DNA of 64,000 bases from Streptomyces cucumeris (lineage in GTDB: Bacteria > Actinomycetota > Actinomycetes > Streptomycetales > Streptomycetaceae). Position numbers and translations under genes: made by a program. Position 1 is the stretch's first letter. Each line of letters begins with the position of its first letter. The stretch covers positions 55,880 to 119,879 of the forward strand of contig NZ_JANCLX010000023.1 in the NCBI RefSeq assembly GCF_024295805.1, given 5' to 3'. The notes under the pieces were generated by a model that was not told the origin of the DNA, did not search any database, and saw only the letters and a program-made list of their open reading frames with translations. This document shows positions 8,321 through 16,422 of this stretch, one piece after another.

Positions 8321-9217
8321 TCACTGGCCTACTCGCAGTGCCCGTTCCCCGGCGCTCGGTGCGGCCAGGGCCAGACGGCGGTGGGTGCGGCGCAGCGCCA
8401 GCCGGGCCATGACCGGGTGGAAGCGTCTGACCACCCCGAAGTAGAGGCGTCCGCGTGCGTTGTGCGTGCGGACGACCGTGCTGAGCGTGATGTGCCCGGG
8501 CTCGACGAGGACGGACGCCCGGAAGTCCAGATGCCCGGCGTCCTCGCCCAGCAGCACTTCGCCGTCGGCGCGCCCCCGGACGGGGAAGGACGCGCCGCGC
8601 AGCACGTCCCGCCACGCTTCCGGGTCCCGGGGCATCCCGGGGTGCAGCTCCATGCGCCAGGCGTCGGAGAAGTCGGTCCGCTCGAAGGCGGTACGGGCCA
8701 GCCGGGCGGCGTCCGGCACGGTTGCGGCGACCGGCTTGTCCCACAGCACCCGGTGCAGCAGCCGGACCCACGGCGACCAGAGGAGCGGGGCCCGGTGCGT
8801 TCCGGCCGCGACCCGCTCGATGTTGTCGAAGAGCTCCTCGACCACCGTGTCATGGGCCCAGCGGACGGCCAGGGTCCACACCAGCCACTGCGTACCGCGC
8901 TGCCGTTCCTCCAGTACGTGGCGGACCCGGCAGCGGCCGGGCGCCAGCGGCTCCACGGCCAGTTCGTGGAAGCCGTGCTCCCCGGGGGTGAAGACGAACC
9001 GGACCCGGCGGCCCGGCTCGTAGGCGGTGACCCGGTAGTGGACGAAACCGTGGCCGCCCTCGGCGCCGACGCCGAGCGGGCGGTCGAAGCGCATCGGCGG
9101 CCAGGCCGGGCTCGGCCAGATCGGGTCATGGGCGGAGGAGAGCCGGTCGAGCAGGGCTCCGACCGCCTCGGCGGGGGCTTCGATGGTGCGTTCGTGGATG
9201 TTGCGGACCGTACGCAT
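8321..9217 (-). CDS. SRPBCC-like / DUF2867 domain protein
   Basis: A 298-residue protein. The N-terminal half (about 1-150) resembles the START/polyketide-cyclase SRPBCC fold, and the C-terminal half (about 170-290) resembles DUF2867, with FERTDFSDAWRMEL and a final RRFHPVMARLALRR segment. Such proteins may bind a hydrophobic ligand; no catalytic residues can be named. It is divergent from a TetR regulator, and three palindromes sit in the short gap, one overlapping this start codon. It is therefore the probable target of that regulator. GGAGGT lies 11 bases before the chosen ATG. Confidence 0.65.
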   Translation of the reverse strand: MRTVRNIHERTIEAPAEAVGALLDRLSSAHDPIWPSPAWPPMRFDRPLGVGAEGGHGFVHYRVTAYEPGRRVRFVFTPGEHGFHELAVEPLAPGRCRVRHVLEERQRGTQWLVWTLAVRWAHDTVVEELFDNIERVAAGTHRAPLLWSPWVRLLHRVLWDKPVAATVPDAARLARTAFERTDFSDAWRMELHPGMPRDPEAWRDVLRGASFPVRGRADGEVLLGEDAGHLDFRASVLVEPGHITLSTVVRTHNARGRLYFGVVRRFHPVMARLALRRTHRRLALAAPSAGERALRVGQ

Positions 9218-9264
9218 GCGTACCGTGCACCTCCATACGCTGCCGTATGTTTTACCGTACGGTA
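9210..9264. promoter_or_regulatory. Cluster of three palindromes, probable TetR operator
   Basis: Three inverted repeats occur in 55 bases between the divergent genes: GTACGCATGCGTAC (9210-9223), CATACG-N4-CGTATG (9234-9249) and TACCGTACGGTA (9253-9264). All share the half-site element CGTA. The first covers the start codon of the DUF2867 gene and the last ends 4 bases before the TetR start, so one bound repressor could block both genes. Assignment to the neighbouring TetR is inference. Confidence 0.7.
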
Positions 9265-9268
9265 CCGT

Positions 9269-9874
9269 ATGGTCATGGTGCAGCGGCGAGTGCGGGGTCC
9301 CCAACGCGACGGCGCCAAGCGGCGGTTGAGCGCGCGGGACTGGGCCGACGCGGCACTCACCGCCATCGGCGAGGGCGGGCTCGCGGCCGTGGCCGTCGAA
9401 CCGCTCGCCGCCCGGCTGGGCGCCACCAAGGGCAGCTTCTACTGGCACTTCCCCCACCGGGACGCGCTGATCGAGGCCGCGCTCGCCCGGTGGGAGGAGA
9501 TCTCCACCGAGGCGATCATCGCCGAGCTGGAGGGCGACCCGGATCCCGAGCGGCGGCTGCGCAGGCTCTTCGCGGAGGCGACCGCGTCCGCCGCCGAGGA
9601 CACGCTGGAGGTCTCCCTGCTGGCCACCGCCAACCATCCGCAGGTGGCCGCGGCGCTGGGGCGGGTGAGCGACCGCCGGATCGGCTATCTGGCACGGCTC
9701 TTCACCGAACTGGGCTTCCCGCCGGAAGAGGCGCGCCGCCGGGGGCTGCTGGCCTACACCAGCTATCTCGGCCACACCCAGCTCGTCCACGCGGTGCCCC
9801 GGTCCCTGCCCGCCGACGCGGAGCGGACCCGCTATCTGGAGTCGGTCATCGCCACGCTGCTGCGCCGGGACTGA
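9269..9874 (+). CDS. TetR/AcrR-family transcriptional regulator
   Basis: A repressor-type protein of about 200 residues. The N-terminal helix-turn-helix is clear (PLAARLGATKGSFYWHFPHRDALI), followed by an all-helical ligand domain. ATG codons at 9269 and 9275 both fit; neither has a ribosome binding site, because the region just upstream is palindromic operator sequence. The message may therefore be leaderless. It is likely to regulate itself and the divergent DUF2867 gene. The effector cannot be predicted. Confidence 0.88.
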   Translation: MVMVQRRVRGPQRDGAKRRLSARDWADAALTAIGEGGLAAVAVEPLAARLGATKGSFYWHFPHRDALIEAALARWEEISTEAIIAELEGDPDPERRLRRLFAEATASAAEDTLEVSLLATANHPQVAAALGRVSDRRIGYLARLFTELGFPPEEARRRGLLAYTSYLGHTQLVHAVPRSLPADAERTRYLESVIATLLRRD

Positions 9875-9933
9875 CGCGCCGCGGCGTGCGGCGCCCTGTC
9901 GCCGCGGTCCGCGGTGCGGGATGCTCCGGTGGC

Positions 9934-11529
9934 ATGAGGAGACCTGAGAGTCGCGTGAACCGCCGTACGCGCGCCTGGACCTGGCCCGTGGTCCCCCTTG
10001 TCATCGGGCTGGCCTGCACGCTGAGCTGGAGCTCCCCGGCCGGTGCGGACACCTCCCGCCCCGGACTCGGCGGGGCCATCGACACCATCCTCGACGACCC
10101 CTCCCTGAAGGGCGGCGCCGCGGGGGTGGTGGTCGCCGACGCCAGGAGCGGCGCCCTGCTCTACCGGCACCGGCCCGACGACCGGCTGATGCCCGCCTCC
10201 AACACCAAACTGCTCACCTCCGCCGCCGCGATGGGGGTGCTCGGCCCCGACCACCGCTTCCGCACCGACGTCCTGACCGACGGCACCGGCCACGGCCGTA
10301 CCCTCCGCGGCGATCTGTATCTGCGCGGCACCGGTGATCCGACCCTGCTCGCCGCCGACTACGAGCGGCTGGCCGAGGCGGTCGCCGATGCCGGGATCCG
10401 CCGGGTGACCGGGCGGCTGGTCGCCGATGACACCCGGTTCGACGACCAGCGGGTCGGCCGCTCCTGGGCCGCCGACGACGAGTCCTCGTACTACGCCGCC
10501 CAGATCTCCGCGCTGAGCGTGGCCCCGGACACCGACTACGACGCGGGCAGCGTCATCGTCGAGACCACCCCGGGCGCCCGGCCCGGCGCCCGCCCGACGG
10601 TCGCGGTCACCCCCAGGACCCCGTACGCGCGCGTGGTGAACCACGCCACCACCGGTGCCGCGGGCAGCGGCAGCACCCTCACCGTCGAGCGCGGCCACGG
10701 CTCCAACACCCTCACGCTCAGCGGCAGCGTCCCCGCCGGGGCGGCCGCCGCCAAGGAGTGGGTCAGCGTCTGGGAGCCCACCGGCCACGCCGCCGCCGTC
10801 TTCGCCGACGCGCTGGCACGGCACGGGGTGCGCGTCGCCGGTGACACCCGGCTCGGCCGGGCCACCCCGGACGGTGCCCGGCCGCTGGCCGCGCACCGCT
10901 CCATGCCGCTCAAGCGGCTGCTGGTCCCCTTCATGAAGCTGTCCAACAACATCCACGCCGAAGTGCTCACCAAGGCCATCGGCTACGAGACGGCGGGGCG
11001 CGGCACCTGGACCGCGGGACTGGCCGGTGTCTCCGACTGGCTGAAGAAGCAGGGCGTGGACGTCGGCACGCTGCGCCAGGTCGACGGCTCGGGGCTGTCC
11101 CGGATGGACAACGTGACGGCCGGGCACTTCACCGAACTGCTGCTCTCGGTGCGGCGCCAGCCCTGGTACGCCGACTGGTACGCGGCCCTGCCGGTGGCCT
11201 GCGACCCCGACCGGCTCATCGGCGGCACCCTGCGCACCCGGATGTGCGGCACCCCCGCCGCGGGCAACGCCCGCGGCAAGACCGGCTCCCTGACCGGCGC
11301 CTCCGCGCTCTCCGGGTACGTCACCGACGCGGACGGCAGGGAGCTGGTCTACAGCGTGGTGTTCAACAACTACCTCGTGCCGTCGGTGAAGCGGCTGGAG
11401 GACGCGATCGTGGTCACCCTGGCGAAGTCCGGCGCGGACGGCACGGAGACGGTCCGCCCCCGCCCGGCCCCCCGCTCGGCCCAGTCCCCGGCCCTGGAAT
11501 GCGCCTGGACCAAACCACACACCTGCTAG
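9934..11529 (+). CDS. dacB: D-alanyl-D-alanine carboxypeptidase (PBP4, class C)
   Basis: Peptidase S13 family penicillin-binding protein, 531 residues. A signal peptide ends near SPAGADT. The three active-site motifs are present in order: SxxK as SNTK (ASNTKLLTS), SxN as SNN (KLSNNIHAE) and KTG as GKTGSLTG. It removes terminal D-Ala or cleaves cross-links outside the membrane. An in-frame GTG at 9955 with AGGAG 13 bases upstream is an alternative start that keeps the signal peptide. The stop codon TAG lies within a CTAG that is duplicated at the far end of an inserted repeat, so the 3' end has been touched by a transposition event without changing the protein. Confidence 0.9.
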   Translation: MRRPESRVNRRTRAWTWPVVPLVIGLACTLSWSSPAGADTSRPGLGGAIDTILDDPSLKGGAAGVVVADARSGALLYRHRPDDRLMPASNTKLLTSAAAMGVLGPDHRFRTDVLTDGTGHGRTLRGDLYLRGTGDPTLLAADYERLAEAVADAGIRRVTGRLVADDTRFDDQRVGRSWAADDESSYYAAQISALSVAPDTDYDAGSVIVETTPGARPGARPTVAVTPRTPYARVVNHATTGAAGSGSTLTVERGHGSNTLTLSGSVPAGAAAAKEWVSVWEPTGHAAAVFADALARHGVRVAGDTRLGRATPDGARPLAAHRSMPLKRLLVPFMKLSNNIHAEVLTKAIGYETAGRGTWTAGLAGVSDWLKKQGVDVGTLRQVDGSGLSRMDNVTAGHFTELLLSVRRQPWYADWYAALPVACDPDRLIGGTLRTRMCGTPAAGNARGKTGSLTGASALSGYVTDADGRELVYSVVFNNYLVPSVKRLEDAIVVTLAKSGADGTETVRPRPAPRSAQSPALECAWTKPHTC

Positions 11530-11690
11530 GTCCTGTCCTGTCGATCTTCGTGGATCAGGCCGCGGCGTCTGGTGCCGTAGCTCGCAAGGCGGAGGGTCGT
11601 CCTTGTACTGGGCGTACTCGGATGATCCCGACAACGCGGCGAGGTGCGGTGCCAGGCGTCGCGGGCCCACGAAGATCGGCAGGACAGGGC
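11530..11690. repeat. MITE-like element with CTAG target duplication
   Basis: A 161-bp segment bounded by terminal inverted repeats of 24 bases (11530-11553 and 11667-11690) that match at 22 positions. CTAG directly flanks both ends (11526-11529 and 11691-11694), as expected for a 4-bp target duplication. The interior is also partly self-complementary and has no transposase gene, so this is a non-autonomous element. The left CTAG contains the stop codon of dacB. The sequence resembles a dispersed repeat family I remember from Streptomyces genomes. The transposase family that mobilised it cannot be named with confidence; IS5 and IS701 family elements target similar 4-bp sites. Confidence 0.8.
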
Positions 11691-11701
11691 CTAGCCGCCG
11701 A

Positions 11702-11733
11702 CGGGGGCCCGCCCGACGCCCGGGCGGCCCCCG
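11702..11733. terminator. Imperfect terminator hairpin
   Basis: An inverted repeat of 13 bp with one bulged C between dacB/MITE and the end of the convergent GH3 gene. It can terminate either transcript. Confidence 0.55.
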
Positions 11734-11748
11734 CTTTCCCAGCGGATC

Positions 11749-14721
11749 TCAGCGGAGCGCGAACGTGGTGACGCGGACGCCCTTGCCGAGGATCAGGTGG
11801 ACGTCGCGGCGGCCCGCCGCGGCGGTCAGAGCGGTGGTCACCGTGCGGTAGGCGTAGCGCGAACCCGTGCTCGGGACACGGGCCGTGGCGGCGAGCGGGC
11901 CGGTGGGGGAGTCCAGGCGGACCTGGATCGTGGCGGCGCCCGCCGTCTCCTTCGCCGCCCGCACGGTGAACCGTGACGCGCCCCGGCCGAGGTCCGCGTC
12001 GCGGAAGACCAGACGCCCGCCGCCCGGACCCGCGGCGACCGCGTCCCCGCGCACCTTGGAGGCGTCGGCCAGACGGGTGCCCGCATAGTCGTCGAAGTCC
12101 GCCGCCCGTGTACGCCGGGACAGATCGCGGGGCGGGATCGTCTCACCGCGCACCCGCCACTCCGTACGGGTGCGGATGTCGCCCGCGGAGGCGCCCATCC
12201 GCAGGTCGTAGGTGCCGCTCTCCACCACCCAGCGGCGCCGGGTGACGTCCCAGTGCGCGAGGTCGGCGGTGCGCAGCGGCAGCCGGACCGTCGTCGTCCG
12301 GCCGGGCTCCAGCGTCACCCGGCGGAACGCCCGGAGCCGCTGCCGCGGCTGCTTGTCGCGGGAGGTCCGCTGGTGGGTGTAGAGCTGGACGACCTCGTCG
12401 CCCGTCCGGGACCCGGTGTTGGTCACCGGGACCTCGACCCCGCCCGGGACCCGCCGCGCCTGGCCGTAGCGGAAGCTGGTGTACGACAGCCCGTGGCCGA
12501 AGGGGTAGAGCGGACGGCCGCGGAAGTACTGGTAGGTGCGGTCGGAGCGGATGATGTCGTAGTCGAGGATGCTCGGCAGGTCCCGCTGCGAGCGGTACCA
12601 GGTCTGGGTGAGCCGTCCGGCCGGGTTCACCCGGCCGAAGAGGACGTCGGCGAGGGCGTGGCCGGTTTCCTGGCCCGCGTGGGTGGTCCACAGCAGCGCC
12701 GGGGCGTGCTCCTGCTCCCAGTTGAGGGTGGTGGGGTAGCTGTTCTCGACCACCACGACGGTGCGCGGGTTGGCCCGTTTGACCGCCCTGACCATCTCCT
12801 CCTGCTGCCGGGCGAGACCCATGTCGGTGCGGTCGTGGTCCTCCTTGCCGTTGATCAGCGGCATCGAGCCGACCACGACGACGGCGGCGTCCGCGCCACG
12901 GGCGGCCTCGGCGGCCTCCCGCGCCCCGTCCTTCCGGACCTCCCGGGTGTAGTGGGTGGCGTCCTCGCGGGTGGCGAGGGCGAGCGTGCCGTCCGCGCGC
13001 GCCGCCAGGTACTCCTTGTCGCCGAACCAGCTCTCCTGGGTGTCATAGCCCGCGTAGCGCAGCAGGTACGTGCCGTCGGGCTGCCGTTCCAGCCGGAACT
13101 GCTGCTGGACGAACCAGCCGTTGGGCTCGGTCTGGTCGTTGACGAAGGTGCCGTCCTCGTGGAGCCCGACGTAACGGCCGTTGGCGGCGGCCCGCAGGGC
13201 CGCCACTCCGCCGCCCCAGTCGTAGACGTCGAACTCCCCGGCCGACCCGGCCGGGCCGGCGCTCTCCCTGAGCGGGGCCCCCGCGGCACCGCCGCCCGCG
13301 GTGACGTAGGCGCCGGTCTCCGCGTTCCGCAGGGCGATACGGTCCACGCCCTCGCGGCTGGTGACGGTGCCGGAGCCGGCGGCCGCCAGCCGCTCGGCGA
13401 TGCCCTTCCGCGGGGTGACCCGGTAGGGAAGGGTGCCGGAGTACCAGTCGGTGTAGAGGGTGTCGGAGAGCGGGCCGACCACCGCGACCCGGCGGGTGTG
13501 CGCGGGATCCAGCGGAAGGGTCCGGTTCCGGTTCTTCAGCAGCACCATCGCCTTGGCCGCGGTCTCGCGCGCCAGCGCCCGGTGGGCGGGGCTGTCGATG
13601 ACCGACGGGCCGATGTCGCCGTAGCGGCCGCCGCCCGGGTCGAACTCGCCGAGCCGAATGCGCAGGGAGACGGTGTGCCGGACGGCCCGGTCCACGTCCG
13701 CGACGCGGATCAGCCCCCGGTCCAGCGCGGTGCGCAGGGCGGCGCGGGTGGGGCCGGGGTCGGTGTTGTCGTTGGTGAAGCTGTCGATGCCCGCCTTGAG
13801 GGCGGCGGCGTCCGCCTCGGGCGGGGTGGGGTAGTAGTTCTGCACCCCCGGCAGCAGATTGCCCGGCGCCTGGGCGTCGGTGACGTGGAACAGATCGCGC
13901 CGGGTCCAGCGGCGCACGGTGTCGTTGAGATCCGGGTTGACCGTGTTGGGACGGCCGTTGACCAGGTTGTACGCCGACATCACCCCGGTCGCGGCATCGG
14001 CGGCGACCGCGGGCCGGAACGCGCCCTCGTCGTACTCGTGCAGCACGCGGGGGCGGAGGTCGGAGGAGGTGGTGGTGCGGTTCACCTCGTTGTTGTTGGC
14101 GAGGTAGTGCTTCAGGGTGGGGGCGGTCTTGAGGTGGTCGGGGTCGTCGCCCTGGAGCCCCTTGCCGTACGCGGTGGAGAGGGCGCCGGTCAGGAACGGG
14201 TCCTCGGAGTAGCCCTCCTCGTTGCGGCCCCAGCGGGGGTCGCGCAGCAGATTGACCACCGGGGCCCAGACGTTGAGCCCCCAGCCGGCCGGGCGCTCCC
14301 GCTGGAAGCCGCGGGTCTCGTCGCCCACGGCCGAACCGACCCGCCGCATCAGCGAGGGGTCCCAGGCCGAGGCGAGCCCGATCGCCTGCGGGAAGACGGT
14401 GGCCTCGCCGAGCCAGGCCACTCCGTGCAGGGCCTCGGTGCCGGTCTTGAACGGCCGGATGCCGAGTCGGGGGATGGCGGGCTGGTACTGGTGGAGCAGC
14501 GAGATCTTCTCGTCGAGTGTGAGCCGGTGCAGCAGATCGTCCACCCGTGTCCGCAGCGGCAGCCGCGGATCGCGGAACGGATAGCCGCTCTGCGCCCCGG
14601 CCGGGACCGGGCTCGCCGGTGGTAAGCCGGTCAACAGGGCGACGGCCAGGGCTGATGCGGCGAAGGCGCGGAGGGCCGCGCGACGGCGCTGGGGCCGGGC
14701 GGCGGAGCCTGTCACGAACAC
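11749..14721 (-). CDS. Secreted glycoside hydrolase family 3 enzyme
   Basis: A 990-residue exported GH3 protein, beta-glucosidase or beta-xylosidase type. An arginine-rich N terminus and hydrophobic signal end near VPAGAQ. The catalytic (beta/alpha)8 domain follows, with KHYLANNNE and SAYNLVNGRPN; the Asp in FHVTDAQA occupies the usual nucleophile position. The alpha/beta sandwich domain is interrupted (about residues 440-600) by a beta-rich insert resembling a beta-trefoil/fascin-like module (RIALRNAETGAYVTAGG, NGRYVGLHEDG). A fibronectin-III-like domain precedes a C-terminal extension of about 130 residues that may bind carbohydrate. The GTG at 14721 has GAGGGG 6 bases upstream. Substrate cannot be fixed from sequence. 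Confidence 0.85.
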   Translation of the reverse strand: MFVTGSAARPQRRRAALRAFAASALAVALLTGLPPASPVPAGAQSGYPFRDPRLPLRTRVDDLLHRLTLDEKISLLHQYQPAIPRLGIRPFKTGTEALHGVAWLGEATVFPQAIGLASAWDPSLMRRVGSAVGDETRGFQRERPAGWGLNVWAPVVNLLRDPRWGRNEEGYSEDPFLTGALSTAYGKGLQGDDPDHLKTAPTLKHYLANNNEVNRTTTSSDLRPRVLHEYDEGAFRPAVAADAATGVMSAYNLVNGRPNTVNPDLNDTVRRWTRRDLFHVTDAQAPGNLLPGVQNYYPTPPEADAAALKAGIDSFTNDNTDPGPTRAALRTALDRGLIRVADVDRAVRHTVSLRIRLGEFDPGGGRYGDIGPSVIDSPAHRALARETAAKAMVLLKNRNRTLPLDPAHTRRVAVVGPLSDTLYTDWYSGTLPYRVTPRKGIAERLAAAGSGTVTSREGVDRIALRNAETGAYVTAGGGAAGAPLRESAGPAGSAGEFDVYDWGGGVAALRAAANGRYVGLHEDGTFVNDQTEPNGWFVQQQFRLERQPDGTYLLRYAGYDTQESWFGDKEYLAARADGTLALATREDATHYTREVRKDGAREAAEAARGADAAVVVVGSMPLINGKEDHDRTDMGLARQQEEMVRAVKRANPRTVVVVENSYPTTLNWEQEHAPALLWTTHAGQETGHALADVLFGRVNPAGRLTQTWYRSQRDLPSILDYDIIRSDRTYQYFRGRPLYPFGHGLSYTSFRYGQARRVPGGVEVPVTNTGSRTGDEVVQLYTHQRTSRDKQPRQRLRAFRRVTLEPGRTTTVRLPLRTADLAHWDVTRRRWVVESGTYDLRMGASAGDIRTRTEWRVRGETIPPRDLSRRTRAADFDDYAGTRLADASKVRGDAVAAGPGGGRLVFRDADLGRGASRFTVRAAKETAGAATIQVRLDSPTGPLAATARVPSTGSRYAYRTVTTALTAAAGRRDVHLILGKGVRVTTFALR

Positions 14722-15051
14722 GTACGTCCCCTCGGGTAGCGGCGGTTCGACGTCCGGGCGCGAAACCGCACCGTAGCGCCGCCGTATACCCACTCGCGCC
14801 CCCACACCCGCAAGTTGCCCCCATCGGCCCAGCGGTGGCCTCCCCGGCCGGGGAGAGCGGGGAGGCCCGCGGCCACCACCCCCGGGACCTCCCCGGCCGG
14901 TCGGTCCGGCCGGGGCGCGGGCTTCGGGCCCGACCGGTGGGCCGGTGCGGGCGGTGCGGCGCGCATCCGTCCGGCGGGCCGTCGGCCCAGCGGTCTGCCG
15001 CGGGCCCGCGCGGGTCCGGGCCCGGGAGGTGCTCCTCCCGGGGCCCCGGGG
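14722..15051. other. Intergenic region upstream of the GH3 gene
   Basis: About 330 bases of very GC-rich sequence. It contains the leader of the GH3 gene near 14722-14800, a stem-loop at 14837-14867 (GGCCTCCCCG with its complement), and the terminator of the next gene at 15021-15042. No coding sequence is supported. Confidence 0.45.
15021..15042 (-). terminator. Terminator of the MFS transporter gene
   Basis: A 9-bp perfect stem (CCCGGGAGG and complement) with a four-base loop, 10 bases after the stop codon of the leftward MFS gene. Confidence 0.65.
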
Positions 15052-16338
15052 TCAGGTTGGCGTTCTCCGGCGGTGGGTCGTCAGGGCCGCGGTCAGGGCG
15101 AGGGTGGCGGCTGTTACCGGGGTGGTGTAGGCGGAGGCGGAGCCCAGGTGGTCCGCCGTCCAGCCGCCCGCCGCCGCGCCCGCCGAGATGCCGATGAGCA
15201 GAGCGGTGTAGACCGTGGTCATCCCCTCGTTGAGGCGGGCGGCCGGGACCAGCCGGTGGACCAGGGACATCCCGGTGATCATCGTGGGCGCGGTCGCCAT
15301 GCCCGCCAGGAAGAGCAGCGGGGCCAGGGCCGCCAGGCTGTCCGCCGCCAGCAGCGGGAGGACGGCCACGGCCATCGCGGCCACCCCTGTCACGAACCGG
15401 GTGGACAGCGCGCCCCGCAGCGGGAGCGCCCCGAAGACCAGCCCGGCGGCGCAGGAACCGGCCGCCTGGAGGGCGAGGACCGCGCCGCTCGCCCCGGCGC
15501 CGCCGAAGGACCGTACGGTGGCGACCGTCGCGACCTCCATGGAGCCGAACACCGCGCCCGTCGCCAGGAACGTGCCCAGCAGGGCCCGCATCCCCGGGGT
15601 GCGCGCCAGCGGGACGGCGCGCTCCCCGGCGGCGAGGGGCGGGTGCGGCGGGGGTTCGGTGCGGCGCCGGGCGGCGAACAGCAGGGTGCCGGTCACCAGC
15701 AGCGCCGCCGCCGTGATCAGACCGGCCTCCGGGAAGACCGCCGTGCACAGCACCATGGCCAGCGCGGGGCCCGCCATGAAGCAGACCTCGTCCACGACCT
15801 GCTCGAAGGAGGCGGCCGTGTGCCGGGCGGCCGCGTCGTCGGGGTGGAGCGCCGCCCAGCGGGCGCGGGTCATCGCACCGAGGCTGGGGACGCCCGAGGA
15901 GCCCGCCGCGCAGAGGAACAGCGCCCAGGCCGGGGCGCCGTGGTGGACGCACAGCACCATCGCGGTGGCGCCCAGCGCGAACACCGCCACCGAGGGCACC
16001 GCGATCCGCGCCTGTCCGTACCGGTCCACCAGCCGTCCGAGCAGCGGGCCGGTCACCGCGGTGACCGCGACCCCGGTCGCCGAGACGGCGCCCGCCAGGG
16101 CGTAGGAGTCCCGCGCGATGGCGACCATCAGCACGTTGGCCACCCCGAGCATCGCCCCCGCCAGCCGTCCGGTGAACGCCGCGAGCGTGAACGCCAGGGC
16201 GCCCGGGGTGGCGAGCAGCCGCCCGTACGGGGCCAGGAACGCCGGGAGCCGACGCGGACGACGACGGCGGCGGGTCCGGCCGCGGGCGGGCGGCGGAACA
16301 CGGCGGACGACGGGCCGGGAGGCAAGGAAGAGGATCAC
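15052..16338 (-). CDS. MFS transporter
   Basis: Twelve-helix major facilitator protein of about 428 residues. The motif between helices 2 and 3 is recognisable (GRLVDRYGQARI). Substrate is unknown; related Streptomyces proteins are annotated as drug or sugar exporters. The start is uncertain: GTG 16338 follows a purine-rich AGAGGGG almost without spacing, and the first 30 residues are basic and proline-rich, so a start nearer LPAFLAPYGRLL is possible. It is divergent from a LysR gene with a clear LysR-type box in the gap, which makes it that regulator's likely target. Confidence 0.8.
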   Translation of the reverse strand: MILFLASRPVVRRVPPPARGRTRRRRRPRRLPAFLAPYGRLLATPGALAFTLAAFTGRLAGAMLGVANVLMVAIARDSYALAGAVSATGVAVTAVTGPLLGRLVDRYGQARIAVPSVAVFALGATAMVLCVHHGAPAWALFLCAAGSSGVPSLGAMTRARWAALHPDDAAARHTAASFEQVVDEVCFMAGPALAMVLCTAVFPEAGLITAAALLVTGTLLFAARRRTEPPPHPPLAAGERAVPLARTPGMRALLGTFLATGAVFGSMEVATVATVRSFGGAGASGAVLALQAAGSCAAGLVFGALPLRGALSTRFVTGVAAMAVAVLPLLAADSLAALAPLLFLAGMATAPTMITGMSLVHRLVPAARLNEGMTTVYTALLIGISAGAAAGGWTADHLGSASAYTTPVTAATLALTAALTTHRRRTPT

Positions 16339-16391
16339 CCCTCTACGGTCCTGGCCGGGCCCGTTTCCCGTCCAACACCTGATCGGGCCCC

Positions 16392-16414
16392 ATTGACGCA
16401 TCTGGGTTGTCAAT
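16392..16414. promoter_or_regulatory. LysR-type operator (ATTGAC-N11-GTCAAT)
   Basis: A perfect dyad ATTGAC-N11-GTCAAT in the gap between the divergent MFS and LysR genes. It contains the T-N11-A core that LysR-family regulators recognise and ends 8 bases before the LysR start codon, a position typical of autoregulation. Confidence 0.75.
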
Positions 16415-16422
16415 ATGGAGGG

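Noticed and set aside
12253..14625. Rightward ORF of 790 codons
   Set aside because: It is antisense to the GH3 gene, has no family similarity and is rich in Gly/Arg/Val as expected for a shadow of a high-GC gene.
13043..15952. Leftward ORF of 969 codons
   Set aside because: It overlaps the GH3 and MFS genes in another frame, with Arg/Pro/Gly-rich composition and no recognisable domain.
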